Shown here: positions 1 to 6,872 of the stretch, piece by piece | How the letters are laid out: each line of letters opens with the position of its first letter | How positions within the stretch are numbered: position 1 is the first letter of the stretch | Origin: Bacteroidales bacterium | GTDB taxonomy: Bacteria; Bacteroidota; Bacteroidia; Bacteroidales; Lentimicrobiaceae | Reading direction: 5' to 3' | Assembly (NCBI GenBank): GCA_016709025.1 | Contig: JADJEQ010000037.1 | Span: 293,501 to 357,500 of the forward strand | DNA length: 64,000 nucleotides | Translations under genes and position numbers: made by a program | Notes under the pieces: generated by a model | Seen by the model: only the letters and a program-made list of their open reading frames with translations | Database searches by the model: none | What the model was told of the DNA's origin: nothing

Positions 1-171
1 TACGCTTTAAAGCCGGATGAAATTGAACGCCTGGTGGCTGCCATCCATTTTGGATTGTTTGTCAATTATCAGAAATTCGGACTCAGTGTATCGCAATATT
101 ATCTTAGCCCAGAATTTGAGGAAGGCAGGCAACATTTCTGGGGGCAGATTGGTTTACAGTTTGGATTGTAA
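1..171 (+). CDS. C-terminal fragment of a probable outer-membrane beta-barrel protein (LpxR/DUF2219-like)
   Basis: An open frame enters at base 1 and stops with TAA at 169-171, giving 56 residues; the start lies outside the window. The visible tail has alternating aromatic and polar residues (FGLFVNYQKFGLSVSQYY, then SPEFEEGRQHFWG) and ends in IGLQFGL, the pattern of the last two strands of an outer-membrane barrel with a terminal aromatic. The 'S-P-E-F-E...H-x-W-G' segment resembles the end of LpxR-type lipid A 3'-O-deacylases, which trim lipid A in the outer membrane. The family call rests on this short tail only; the barrel call is firmer. Confidence 0.45.
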   Translation, partial: YALKPDEIERLVAAIHFGLFVNYQKFGLSVSQYYLSPEFEEGRQHFWGQIGLQFGL

Positions 172-256
172 GATGTCTATTGTTCAAATGTTGGCAAGGT
201 GATAAAAATTCAACAGTAAATCCCCTGTTCGAATAAAATAAGGTTAAAATAAAGAA

Positions 257-1396
257 ATGATCATTGATTACATAAGATATCTGCTGCTTGCCTCAACGGT
301 GCTGGTTTCAACCCTTACAAATGAAACCCACCCAGTGGATGCGATCAATGCGCCTGATTCAACATCGGTTACCCTGTTGTTTGCCGGTGACATCATGCAG
401 CATGGCCCTCAAATCGAAGCTGCATGGTATGCCGGTGATTCCGGATACAATTACAATCCCTGTTTCAGCTTTGTAAAACCAATTGTTTCCGGATTCGACA
501 TAGCCATTGCCAATCTTGAGGTGACCCTTGCGGGAAAACCTTATACCGGTTATCCACAATTCAGTGCTCCGGATGAACTGGCAGTCGCGGTTCGGGATGC
601 CGGTTTTGACGTACTGGCAACCGCCAACAATCATTGCTGCGACCGGGGAAAAGCAGGACTTATCCGCACTCTCAGTGTTCTCGACAGTCTTAAAATAGAG
701 CGCACAGGCACCTTCCTCGACAGTGCTGATTTCAGGGATCACCATCCACTGATTCTGAAGAAAAACGACATCACCATTGCCCTGCTGAATTACACCTATG
801 GCACCAACGGCTTACCGGTGCATGAACCCACGATCGTCAGCCTGATCGATACCAGCAAAATTATCAATGACCTGAAATCAGCAAGGAAACCGGGTGTGGA
901 TTTTGTTATTATATTTTTTCACTGGGGCAATGAATACCAGTCGCAAGCTTCAACAGATCAGGAAGCACTTGCCAGACTGTGTCGCGAACATGGCGCTGAT
1001 GCCGTAATCGGCTCTCATCCTCATGTTATTCAGCCCATGGAATACTTTGCCCCTGACACCTTAAATCCGGTTGGGCATCTACTGGTTTATTCATTGGGAA
1101 ATTATGTTTCCAACCAACGCGACCGCTATAAAGACGGTGGGGCAATGATTGGATTTACCCTGACAAAAACCTGGAATAAAAAAACAGTCAGCCGTCCGGA
1201 ATATCATCTGAACTGGGTGCATACTCCATATGTAAACGGCAGAAAACAGTATTATATCCTTCCTGTAAAACAGTTTGAGAATGAACCTTCGATGGATTCA
1301 ATATCCAGGGAAAATCTCAGGCAGTTCTCCAGTGATTCGAGAGGATTGTTAAATGCTGGGAAGAACTCTGTCCCGGAATTTTCTGTTACGAGGTAA
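257..1396 (+). CDS. CapA family (PGA_cap) metallophosphoesterase-like protein
   Basis: 379 residues, a normal length for the CapA/PgsA family. A hydrophobic N-terminus (about residues 5-22) suggests export or membrane anchoring. Motifs in order: FAGDIM (42-47), ANLEVTLAG (85-93), ATANNHCCDRG (121-131), a late GSHPHVIQP and YSLGNYVSNQ. These are the metal and active-site motifs of the calcineurin-like fold seen in poly-gamma-glutamate capsule protein CapA. There are no capB/capC neighbours, so a polyglutamate capsule role is not supported; in Bacteroidota such solo CapA proteins are common and of unknown substrate. The usual small residues after NNH are replaced here by CC. The start was chosen because the ATG directly precedes the hydrophobic segment. 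Confidence 0.85.
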   Translation: MIIDYIRYLLLASTVLVSTLTNETHPVDAINAPDSTSVTLLFAGDIMQHGPQIEAAWYAGDSGYNYNPCFSFVKPIVSGFDIAIANLEVTLAGKPYTGYPQFSAPDELAVAVRDAGFDVLATANNHCCDRGKAGLIRTLSVLDSLKIERTGTFLDSADFRDHHPLILKKNDITIALLNYTYGTNGLPVHEPTIVSLIDTSKIINDLKSARKPGVDFVIIFFHWGNEYQSQASTDQEALARLCREHGADAVIGSHPHVIQPMEYFAPDTLNPVGHLLVYSLGNYVSNQRDRYKDGGAMIGFTLTKTWNKKTVSRPEYHLNWVHTPYVNGRKQYYILPVKQFENEPSMDSISRENLRQFSSDSRGLLNAGKNSVPEFSVTR

Positions 1397-1592
1397 CCCG
1401 GGGGCCGCGTTATCTCTCCACTTTCTATTTGATCCCTGTCTGTCAATTCGTCAGCATTTGAAAACTTCTATTGGCATAGATGTATTTCGCCCAATATTAA
1501 ATCGCTTAATTATCACTATATTCGGGATCAGGCACTGTCAAAAGGCTGTCATTGGCATATAAATTGAGGAGCGGGGAGCAAACGAAAAAGGC

Positions 1593-2174
1593 ATGAAGAC
1601 AAAAGTTATCCAATCATTAACTGAACTGAAAAACATAACCGGCACCAACGAACGCAGTTTCCTGCTGCTTTATAAAAGCAACTCAGCAACATCCGGCTGT
1701 GCCGAATCGTACATCGAAGAAGCTGCTGCCCAGGTTGAAAACGCCGCCATACTCAAAGCAGATGTAACTACCGTCAGGGATATACACCCTGCATATGGAG
1801 TAGATACCGTTCCTTCGCTGTTGGTATTCGCAAAATCAGAATTGAAAAATATCATCAAGGGATGCCAGACTGCTACTTATTACAAAAACCTGATTGAGAA
1901 TCAACTTTATCAGGTGAGTTCAGGTTCCGCAGGCGGGCCCAGTGTTACAGTTTATTCCACCCCTACCTGCTCCTGGTGTACCACCCTGAAAAACTACCTG
2001 AGGCAGCACAAAATTTCATTCACCGATATTGATGTTTCCGCTGACCCGGAACAGGCCAGGGCACTTGTAAACCGAACAGGGCAAACAGGTGTACCTCAGA
2101 CTGAGATCAACGGTGAAATGGTGGTAGGCTTCGACAAAGCAAAAATCAACAGACTACTGAGTATTAACGGATAA
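1593..2174 (+). CDS. Thioredoxin-like / glutaredoxin fusion protein
   Basis: 193 residues in two parts. Residues about 1-108 look like a thioredoxin fold (hydrophobic strand SFLLLYKS, later TVPSLLVF with the cis-proline) but the active site is degenerate: only one cysteine (SGCAES, Cys36) sits where CxxC is expected. Residues about 116-193 are a glutaredoxin domain: VTVYSTPTCSWCTTLKNYL with Cys126-x-x-Cys129, TGVPQTEING carrying the cis-Pro, and a terminal GFDKAKINRLL helix. Glutaredoxins reduce protein disulfides or glutathione-type mixed disulfides in the cytoplasm; the dead N-terminal half may bind a partner. The groES-like gene follows after 17 bases, so the two are probably co-transcribed. 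Confidence 0.85.
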   Translation: MKTKVIQSLTELKNITGTNERSFLLLYKSNSATSGCAESYIEEAAAQVENAAILKADVTTVRDIHPAYGVDTVPSLLVFAKSELKNIIKGCQTATYYKNLIENQLYQVSSGSAGGPSVTVYSTPTCSWCTTLKNYLRQHKISFTDIDVSADPEQARALVNRTGQTGVPQTEINGEMVVGFDKAKINRLLSING

Positions 2175-2191
2175 ATCCAAATAAACACACA

Positions 2192-2479
2192 ATGAAAGAA
2201 TTGCAACCGCTCAACCAGAATGTATTGCTCGACATGAACCAACCGACCGGAGAACAGCGTACTTCGGGTGGTATTATTATTCCCGACACCATGAAAGAGA
2301 AACCTCAAATGGCAAAGGTAATCGCAACGGGAAACATTGAAAACAGCGAGATTTCAGCAGGAGACACCGTACTGTTCAGAAAATTTGCCGGTACCGATAT
2401 TGAATTCGAAGGCCGTAAATACCTGGTCGTCCCTTACACCGACCTCCTGGCGAAAATCGTTGAAACGGAAAGTATCTGA
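2192..2479 (+). CDS. GroES-family co-chaperonin (stand-alone paralogue)
   Basis: 95 residues, the normal GroES length. It keeps the mobile-loop signature that docks on GroEL (TSGGIIIPD, residues 24-32) followed by KEKPQMAKVIATG, and the final KYLVVPYTDLLAKI matches the last beta strands of Cpn10. It is divergent: the N-terminus MKELQPLNQNVLLDM replaces the usual basic 'lKPLxDRVLV' and the typical 'roof' segment is shortened. No groEL lies beside it. It follows the glutaredoxin fusion by 17 bases, so this looks like a second GroES tied to a redox gene rather than the housekeeping copy. I infer a co-chaperone role from the fold only. Confidence 0.8.
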   Translation: MKELQPLNQNVLLDMNQPTGEQRTSGGIIIPDTMKEKPQMAKVIATGNIENSEISAGDTVLFRKFAGTDIEFEGRKYLVVPYTDLLAKIVETESI

Positions 2480-2518
2480 AAACCAGAATGGGTTACGAAT
2501 AATCGTACAAGTTGGTAA

Positions 2519-2759
2519 AACCTGACAGGTCGGCCTTCGACTAAGGTCCTGCCCTGTTTGCCTGACGCAGTCAGAGAGGCTGATTGCCTGGGCAGATTGG
2601 AAGACAGGCTCAGGCACCAGAAGATAACCTGACAGGTCAAAAGAAAAACCTGACAGGTCGGAAGAAGACCTAACAAGTCAAAAGAAAACCTAACAGGTCG
2701 GAAGAGTTTCTGACAAGTCAAAAGAAAACCTAACAGGTCGGAAGAAGACCTGTTAGGTT
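2519..2759. repeat. 20-bp-period array of ACCTGACAGGT palindromes
   Basis: Copies of an odd palindrome (ACCTG-A-CAGGT and close variants) start at 2519, 2626, 2647, 2667, 2687, 2707, 2727 and, inverted, at 2747. From 2626 on the spacing is 20-21 bases, with short purine spacers alternating between AAAAGAAA and GGAAGAA types. The stretch 2532-2625 holds more degenerate pieces (ctgccctg, cagattggaagacagg). The array lies between the convergent groES-like and AsmA genes. It is not coding. Confidence 0.85.
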
Positions 2760-2765
2760 ATTTGT
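2727..2765 (+). terminator. Hairpin terminator at the end of the palindrome array
   Basis: A perfect 13-bp stem (2727-2739 pairing with 2747-2759, outer AACCTAACAGGTC) with a 7-base loop GGAAGAA, followed on the plus strand by ATTTGTTTT. It closes the groES-like operon and is placed to act in both directions between convergent genes. It is built from the last two units of the repeat array, one inverted. Confidence 0.6.
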
Positions 2766-2769
2766 TTTC

Positions 2770-5604
2770 CTACTTGCCGGAAGCCTTGTCATTGGCTTCC
2801 TTTACAATTTTATCGGACTCCTGCCGGGCCTTAGCCATGATGCCATCGGCCTGCTTCTGTGCTTCGGCCACAGCTTTATCGGCTTGATTGGATGCTTCTT
2901 TCTTCGCCTGGTCTGCGGCTGTTTTCGCAGCAAGTGCGGCTATGGGTCCGTTCTTCTTACCTTCAGCGATCAACTGTTCGGCACGTTTGTCGGCTTCCTG
3001 CTTAATCTGAACAGCCGTTTTATTGGCGGTTTTCATGATTTCGTCGGACTGTTTCTGCGCATCAGCGAGGATTTTCTGCGCTTTGGCATTCGCCTCTTCA
3101 ATGTATTTACCGGCCTCTTCACGCACCTTAGCTACCGCTTCTTCCTTTTTTTGCTGTATGGTTTCAGTAATCTGCTGTTTCATGTCCTCAACAGCATTAG
3201 CGCCCATACTCTTCAAACTGGTAGAAATTTTGGGGTTGGACACGGTTCCACTGATCAGCACAGCCACAGGAACATGATCACCCAGACTGAAATTTGCCCC
3301 TTTCTTATTCGCTTCACTAACCAGGTTATTCAGCACATTGTTGGCAGCCCCGCCGAACTCACTTCGCGGGATGGAAAGCTGCATCACATATTCCATGGTT
3401 TCGTCAAAGGAATTCCATCCGGAAATGTCGGCTTTGGTTTTCCCGATGGCTGTCTGGAACGGCTTCACAAACACTTTACCATCCACCAGTTCAAACGACA
3501 GGTTTATCTTTTCAATCGCCCACTGTTTCAGTTTGTCGATTTTAAGGGCATCGGCTACCTTGCTGAAGGTGTTGACATTGGTAAATGTAAGTGCAGGTGA
3601 CATGAGTTTACCACCGCCGTTGATTGAGGAATATACGGGCATCATAGTTCCATCAAGATCGGTTTTCAGGCTCAACTGAGTACTGAACCTGCCTGAAGCC
3701 AGCCCGGCAATAGGAGCCAGTTTTTCCATGGTATTAAAGGTTTTGAAAGCTTTCCGGACATCCATATCCTTTATATCAAGTTTGAAATCAACAACCGGGG
3801 TGCCGGCTATAGCCGTAGAATAAGAGCCATTTACCCCGATGGAGCCATCCATGGCGTTCATATTCAGGTTCTCAAGCAACACCTGCTGATCTTTTATGCG
3901 CAGAATGCCTTTCACATTCCTCAGATCCATGTTATCATAAATTACCTGCCCAAAGCTTGCGTTCATAACCAAGTCGAGGCCGGCCGGAACCTCAAAGATT
4001 TCCATCGCGGAAGTATCTGTCGCTGCAACGGGTCCGGCAGGTTCTGTCATGAAATCATTGACATTGAAATAAGAAGAATTCATTTGCATGTTACCTTTCA
4101 AATCGCCTTTGTCGAAAAACCAGGCCATCAGGTTCTCCAGTTTTCCGCTGGCCATTATATCGTTTTTTCCGATGGTGGCTTTCATTACCGGCATATCGGC
4201 CCTATCTGGTGAAAGGCTTAAAACGGCTTCCGATATGGTTAGTTTTTCGGGCAATGCAGCCGTTTTGTAAACAATGCCGGAAGCGGCGATTTTACCTTCC
4301 GCATTAAACTGACCGAACTGTTTACTCTCTATGGCAGAAAGTTTTCCCTTTGCCAGGATATCAACATCCAGAATTCCCGAGAGTTCATCTCCTTTTTCAA
4401 GCGGATAGAATTTACCAACGTCAGCGAGATTCAGTCTTCCGGTAACTTTTGTATCAATAAATGGATCGCTGACCGGAGTGCTGACGTAAAGCCTGGCATC
4501 CACAGGATTGCCGGCCATTTCGAGATGTAATTTCGTTACATCAACGATGGTGGCATCCGGATCACCGGTTGCATTGGTAATCGCTGCCTGCATTGAAATA
4601 TTCTCCACTGAACCCGGTAACTCAGGATAGCGGAACATGGCATCTGCAATCGAGATATCGAGACCAAAACCAGGCATGGAATTGTCACTGTAAAGCCCTC
4701 TGACAAATCCCTTTAACGACAGGCTGCCTTTTGCCTGAACCGAGGCAAAATCTTTTGAGTAGATGGCCGGGATCAACGACAGGAAACTTTTAAAATCATT
4801 TTTAGCAGCCTCAAACTTAATATCCATATCGTAACCCTCGTCGGGCATGGCAAAGAAACCTGAAGCCATCATCTCAAGTCCATTGATCTTCAGCTTTGCA
4901 TCCGGAAAAGTGAACTTCCATGCATTCAGGTCGGCTCCGATTTTTGAAGCCAGATTGGCGTTTGCATTGTTCAGGTAACGCACACCGTCGTAGTCAACCG
5001 TCAGGTCGCCCACCAGGGTTTCTGTTAAAAGATCAGTGAAATCAGCTGTTAGATCACCACTGAGCTCATGATTTACCTGCCTGGCTACCACCAGGGTATT
5101 CAGACTTGCATCGTCGTAAATTATGCTGCCATCGGTAATCATAAAACTCCGCAATGCAGCCCTGAATGGTGTAGCTCCCTCTTCTGCCACAGCGCTGGTA
5201 TCGGCAGATGGTTTCATAATATCCCAGTTGGCCCGTCCATCCTGCAATACCCTGAACTTAAAGGAAGGCTGACCGAGTTTTATACTCCTGATTTCATACT
5301 GATCCCCTTTGAATACGCTCATCAGGTCAATGGTTAATCTGAGATCCGGCACTTTTGCAAGTGTATCTTTGCCAAAGTCATCAATACCAATGATTGTCAG
5401 ATCTTTCAGCCCCAGCGAGAAATCAGGGAAACTCCTGATCAGCGAAAGACTGACTCCCTTGAAATCAAGGCTTGCATTCAACGATTTATTGGCTTCACGC
5501 TTGACGGTTTCGACAATTTTTCCCTTAAAAATAAAGGGCAGCGATATAATTACCACCAGCAGAAACACGAATACAATCGCAGAGATTTTTAATGCTTTTT
5601 TCAT
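2770..5604 (-). CDS. AsmA-like protein with Ala/Lys/Glu-rich coiled-coil tail
   Basis: 944 residues from the ATG at 5602-5604; this start puts MKKALKISAIV directly before the single membrane helix (about residues 6-27). An upstream in-frame extension of 24 residues has no support. The body (about 30-800) is rich in beta structure typical of AsmA proteins: 'ASLDFKGVSLSLIRSFPDFSLGLKDLTI' near the start and repeated short G-x-hydrophobic strands. AsmA-like proteins sit in the inner membrane facing the periplasm and belong to the repeating-beta-groove (bridge) group implicated in lipid transport to the outer membrane. The last ~135 residues are a highly charged helix of repeated A-K/E/Q heptad-like stretches with no hydrophobic segment, ending ANDKASGK; this tail is unusual for the family. 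Specific cargo is unknown. Confidence 0.8.
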   Translation of the reverse strand: MKKALKISAIVFVFLLVVIISLPFIFKGKIVETVKREANKSLNASLDFKGVSLSLIRSFPDFSLGLKDLTIIGIDDFGKDTLAKVPDLRLTIDLMSVFKGDQYEIRSIKLGQPSFKFRVLQDGRANWDIMKPSADTSAVAEEGATPFRAALRSFMITDGSIIYDDASLNTLVVARQVNHELSGDLTADFTDLLTETLVGDLTVDYDGVRYLNNANANLASKIGADLNAWKFTFPDAKLKINGLEMMASGFFAMPDEGYDMDIKFEAAKNDFKSFLSLIPAIYSKDFASVQAKGSLSLKGFVRGLYSDNSMPGFGLDISIADAMFRYPELPGSVENISMQAAITNATGDPDATIVDVTKLHLEMAGNPVDARLYVSTPVSDPFIDTKVTGRLNLADVGKFYPLEKGDELSGILDVDILAKGKLSAIESKQFGQFNAEGKIAASGIVYKTAALPEKLTISEAVLSLSPDRADMPVMKATIGKNDIMASGKLENLMAWFFDKGDLKGNMQMNSSYFNVNDFMTEPAGPVAATDTSAMEIFEVPAGLDLVMNASFGQVIYDNMDLRNVKGILRIKDQQVLLENLNMNAMDGSIGVNGSYSTAIAGTPVVDFKLDIKDMDVRKAFKTFNTMEKLAPIAGLASGRFSTQLSLKTDLDGTMMPVYSSINGGGKLMSPALTFTNVNTFSKVADALKIDKLKQWAIEKINLSFELVDGKVFVKPFQTAIGKTKADISGWNSFDETMEYVMQLSIPRSEFGGAANNVLNNLVSEANKKGANFSLGDHVPVAVLISGTVSNPKISTSLKSMGANAVEDMKQQITETIQQKKEEAVAKVREEAGKYIEEANAKAQKILADAQKQSDEIMKTANKTAVQIKQEADKRAEQLIAEGKKNGPIAALAAKTAADQAKKEASNQADKAVAEAQKQADGIMAKARQESDKIVKEANDKASGK

Positions 5605-5715
5605 TTGTAAACAATTTAAATATTTATGGCTGGAAAGCTTGGTCGGCTTTTGTTCCGGTTGAAATACCCTAAACAAACCATGAATGAATTTCTTACCAGT
5701 AAATAACTGTTCGAA

Positions 5716-6804
5716 TCATGTAATGTTGTGTCCGATATGACCAGACACAATCATATGGTCGGCAATGACCAGGGCGGCCATGGCTTCAACAACGGCAACA
5801 GCACGGGGAACAATGCAAACATCGTGACGGCCGCCGATCGAAAGTTCCTTCATCGTTCCCTCCTTATCGGCAGTAATCTGAAGTTTTGAAATGGAGGAAA
5901 CCGGTTTGAAGGCAACTCTGAAAAGAATGGTTTCACCGGTAGATATACCGCCTAAAATACCTCCGGCGTGGTTGGTTGCAGGATGGAGTCCCTTTTCGCC
6001 AACCGAAAATGGGTCATTGTGTTCAGATCCTCGTTTGCCGGCAGCTTCGAATCCATCGCCGTAGTCAAAACCTTTGGCAGCATTGATACTCATCATTGCT
6101 CCGGCCAGATCAGCCTGAAGCCGGTTAAATACGGGCTCGCCCAATCCGGCCGGCACGCCTTCAATCATGCAACTGACCACACCTCCGGTTGAATCACCTT
6201 CCGTTTTAAGGTTCTCAAGAAGTGTTTGCATCAGGGCTTCTGCCTGAGGATCGGGACAATGGAGAGATGAACCTGAGATTAACTCAGCATTCGGGACTTC
6301 CCGAAGCGGTCCAATAACGATCGCACCAATCTGTGAAGTATATCCGGTAATGCGTATTCCGAAACGTTCAAGCAATTGCCCTGCCAGCGCACCTGCAGCT
6401 ACCCTGATTGCTGTTTCGCGTGCCGAGGACCTTCCTCCTCCTCTTGGATCATGAAAGCCGAATTTGGCATCCCAGGTAAATCCGGCATGCGACGGACGAA
6501 AAAAATTTTCAAGCTCTTTATAATCAGCAGGTCGCTGATCATTATTAGCAATCAGAAATGCAATGGGTGCACCGGTGGTTTTACCCTGGTATACCCCGGA
6601 AATAAATTCGGGGACATCATCCTCATTTCTTTGCGACTGAAATTCACCATTGCCTGGTTTTCGCCGCTGCATTGCCGATCTGACCTTGTTAAAATCGATC
6701 TGCAGTCCTGCAGGAAAACCATCAATTACCCCACCTATCATGGGACCGTGAGACTCACCAAAAGAGGTAAGGCGGAGCAGATGTCCGAATGTGTTACCAG
6801 CCAT
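5716..6804 (-). CDS. aroC: Chorismate synthase
   Basis: 362 residues, the family norm. It converts 5-enolpyruvylshikimate-3-phosphate to chorismate with reduced FMN, the last step of the shikimate pathway in the cytoplasm. Signatures visible: SFGESHGPMIGGVIDG at 13-28, MQRRKPGNGEFQSQRNEDD, the phosphate-binding DPRGGGRSSARETAIRVAAGA, and the late GGRHDVCIVPRAVAVVEAMAA. The start MAGNTFGHLLRLT is the canonical N-terminus. No other aro gene is adjacent; the DUF349 gene upstream is separated by a strong hairpin, so aroC probably has its own promoter. Confidence 0.97.
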   Translation of the reverse strand: MAGNTFGHLLRLTSFGESHGPMIGGVIDGFPAGLQIDFNKVRSAMQRRKPGNGEFQSQRNEDDVPEFISGVYQGKTTGAPIAFLIANNDQRPADYKELENFFRPSHAGFTWDAKFGFHDPRGGGRSSARETAIRVAAGALAGQLLERFGIRITGYTSQIGAIVIGPLREVPNAELISGSSLHCPDPQAEALMQTLLENLKTEGDSTGGVVSCMIEGVPAGLGEPVFNRLQADLAGAMMSINAAKGFDYGDGFEAAGKRGSEHNDPFSVGEKGLHPATNHAGGILGGISTGETILFRVAFKPVSSISKLQITADKEGTMKELSIGGRHDVCIVPRAVAVVEAMAALVIADHMIVSGHIGHNIT

Positions 6805-6842
6805 GGAGCTAAGATACGAAAAGAAAAGTATGGGTCAGAAAC

Positions 6843-6871
6843 AAAAACCGCCGGAATTTCCGGCGGTTTTT
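6843..6871 (-). terminator. Strong palindromic terminator between the DUF349 gene and aroC
   Basis: A perfect inverted repeat: five A, CCGCCGGAA, one central T, TTCCGGCGG, five T (stem core 6848-6866). On the minus strand it ends the DUF349 gene, whose stop codon lies just upstream at 6873-6875; the flanking A and T runs make it equally good on the other strand. Confidence 0.8.
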
Positions 6872-6872
6872 C

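Noticed and set aside
17..202. 61-aa frame at the start of the window
   Set aside because: It is out of phase with the better-supported barrel-like tail at 1-171.
2519..2759. CRISPR-like regular repeats
   Set aside because: The step is only 20-21 bases, the spacers are short purine runs that repeat rather than unique sequences, and no cas gene is near.
2884..3600. 238-aa open frame on the plus strand
   Set aside because: It lies wholly inside the AsmA-like gene on the opposite strand; its composition (Phe/Gly/Leu-rich) mirrors the Lys/Glu/Ala-rich tail.
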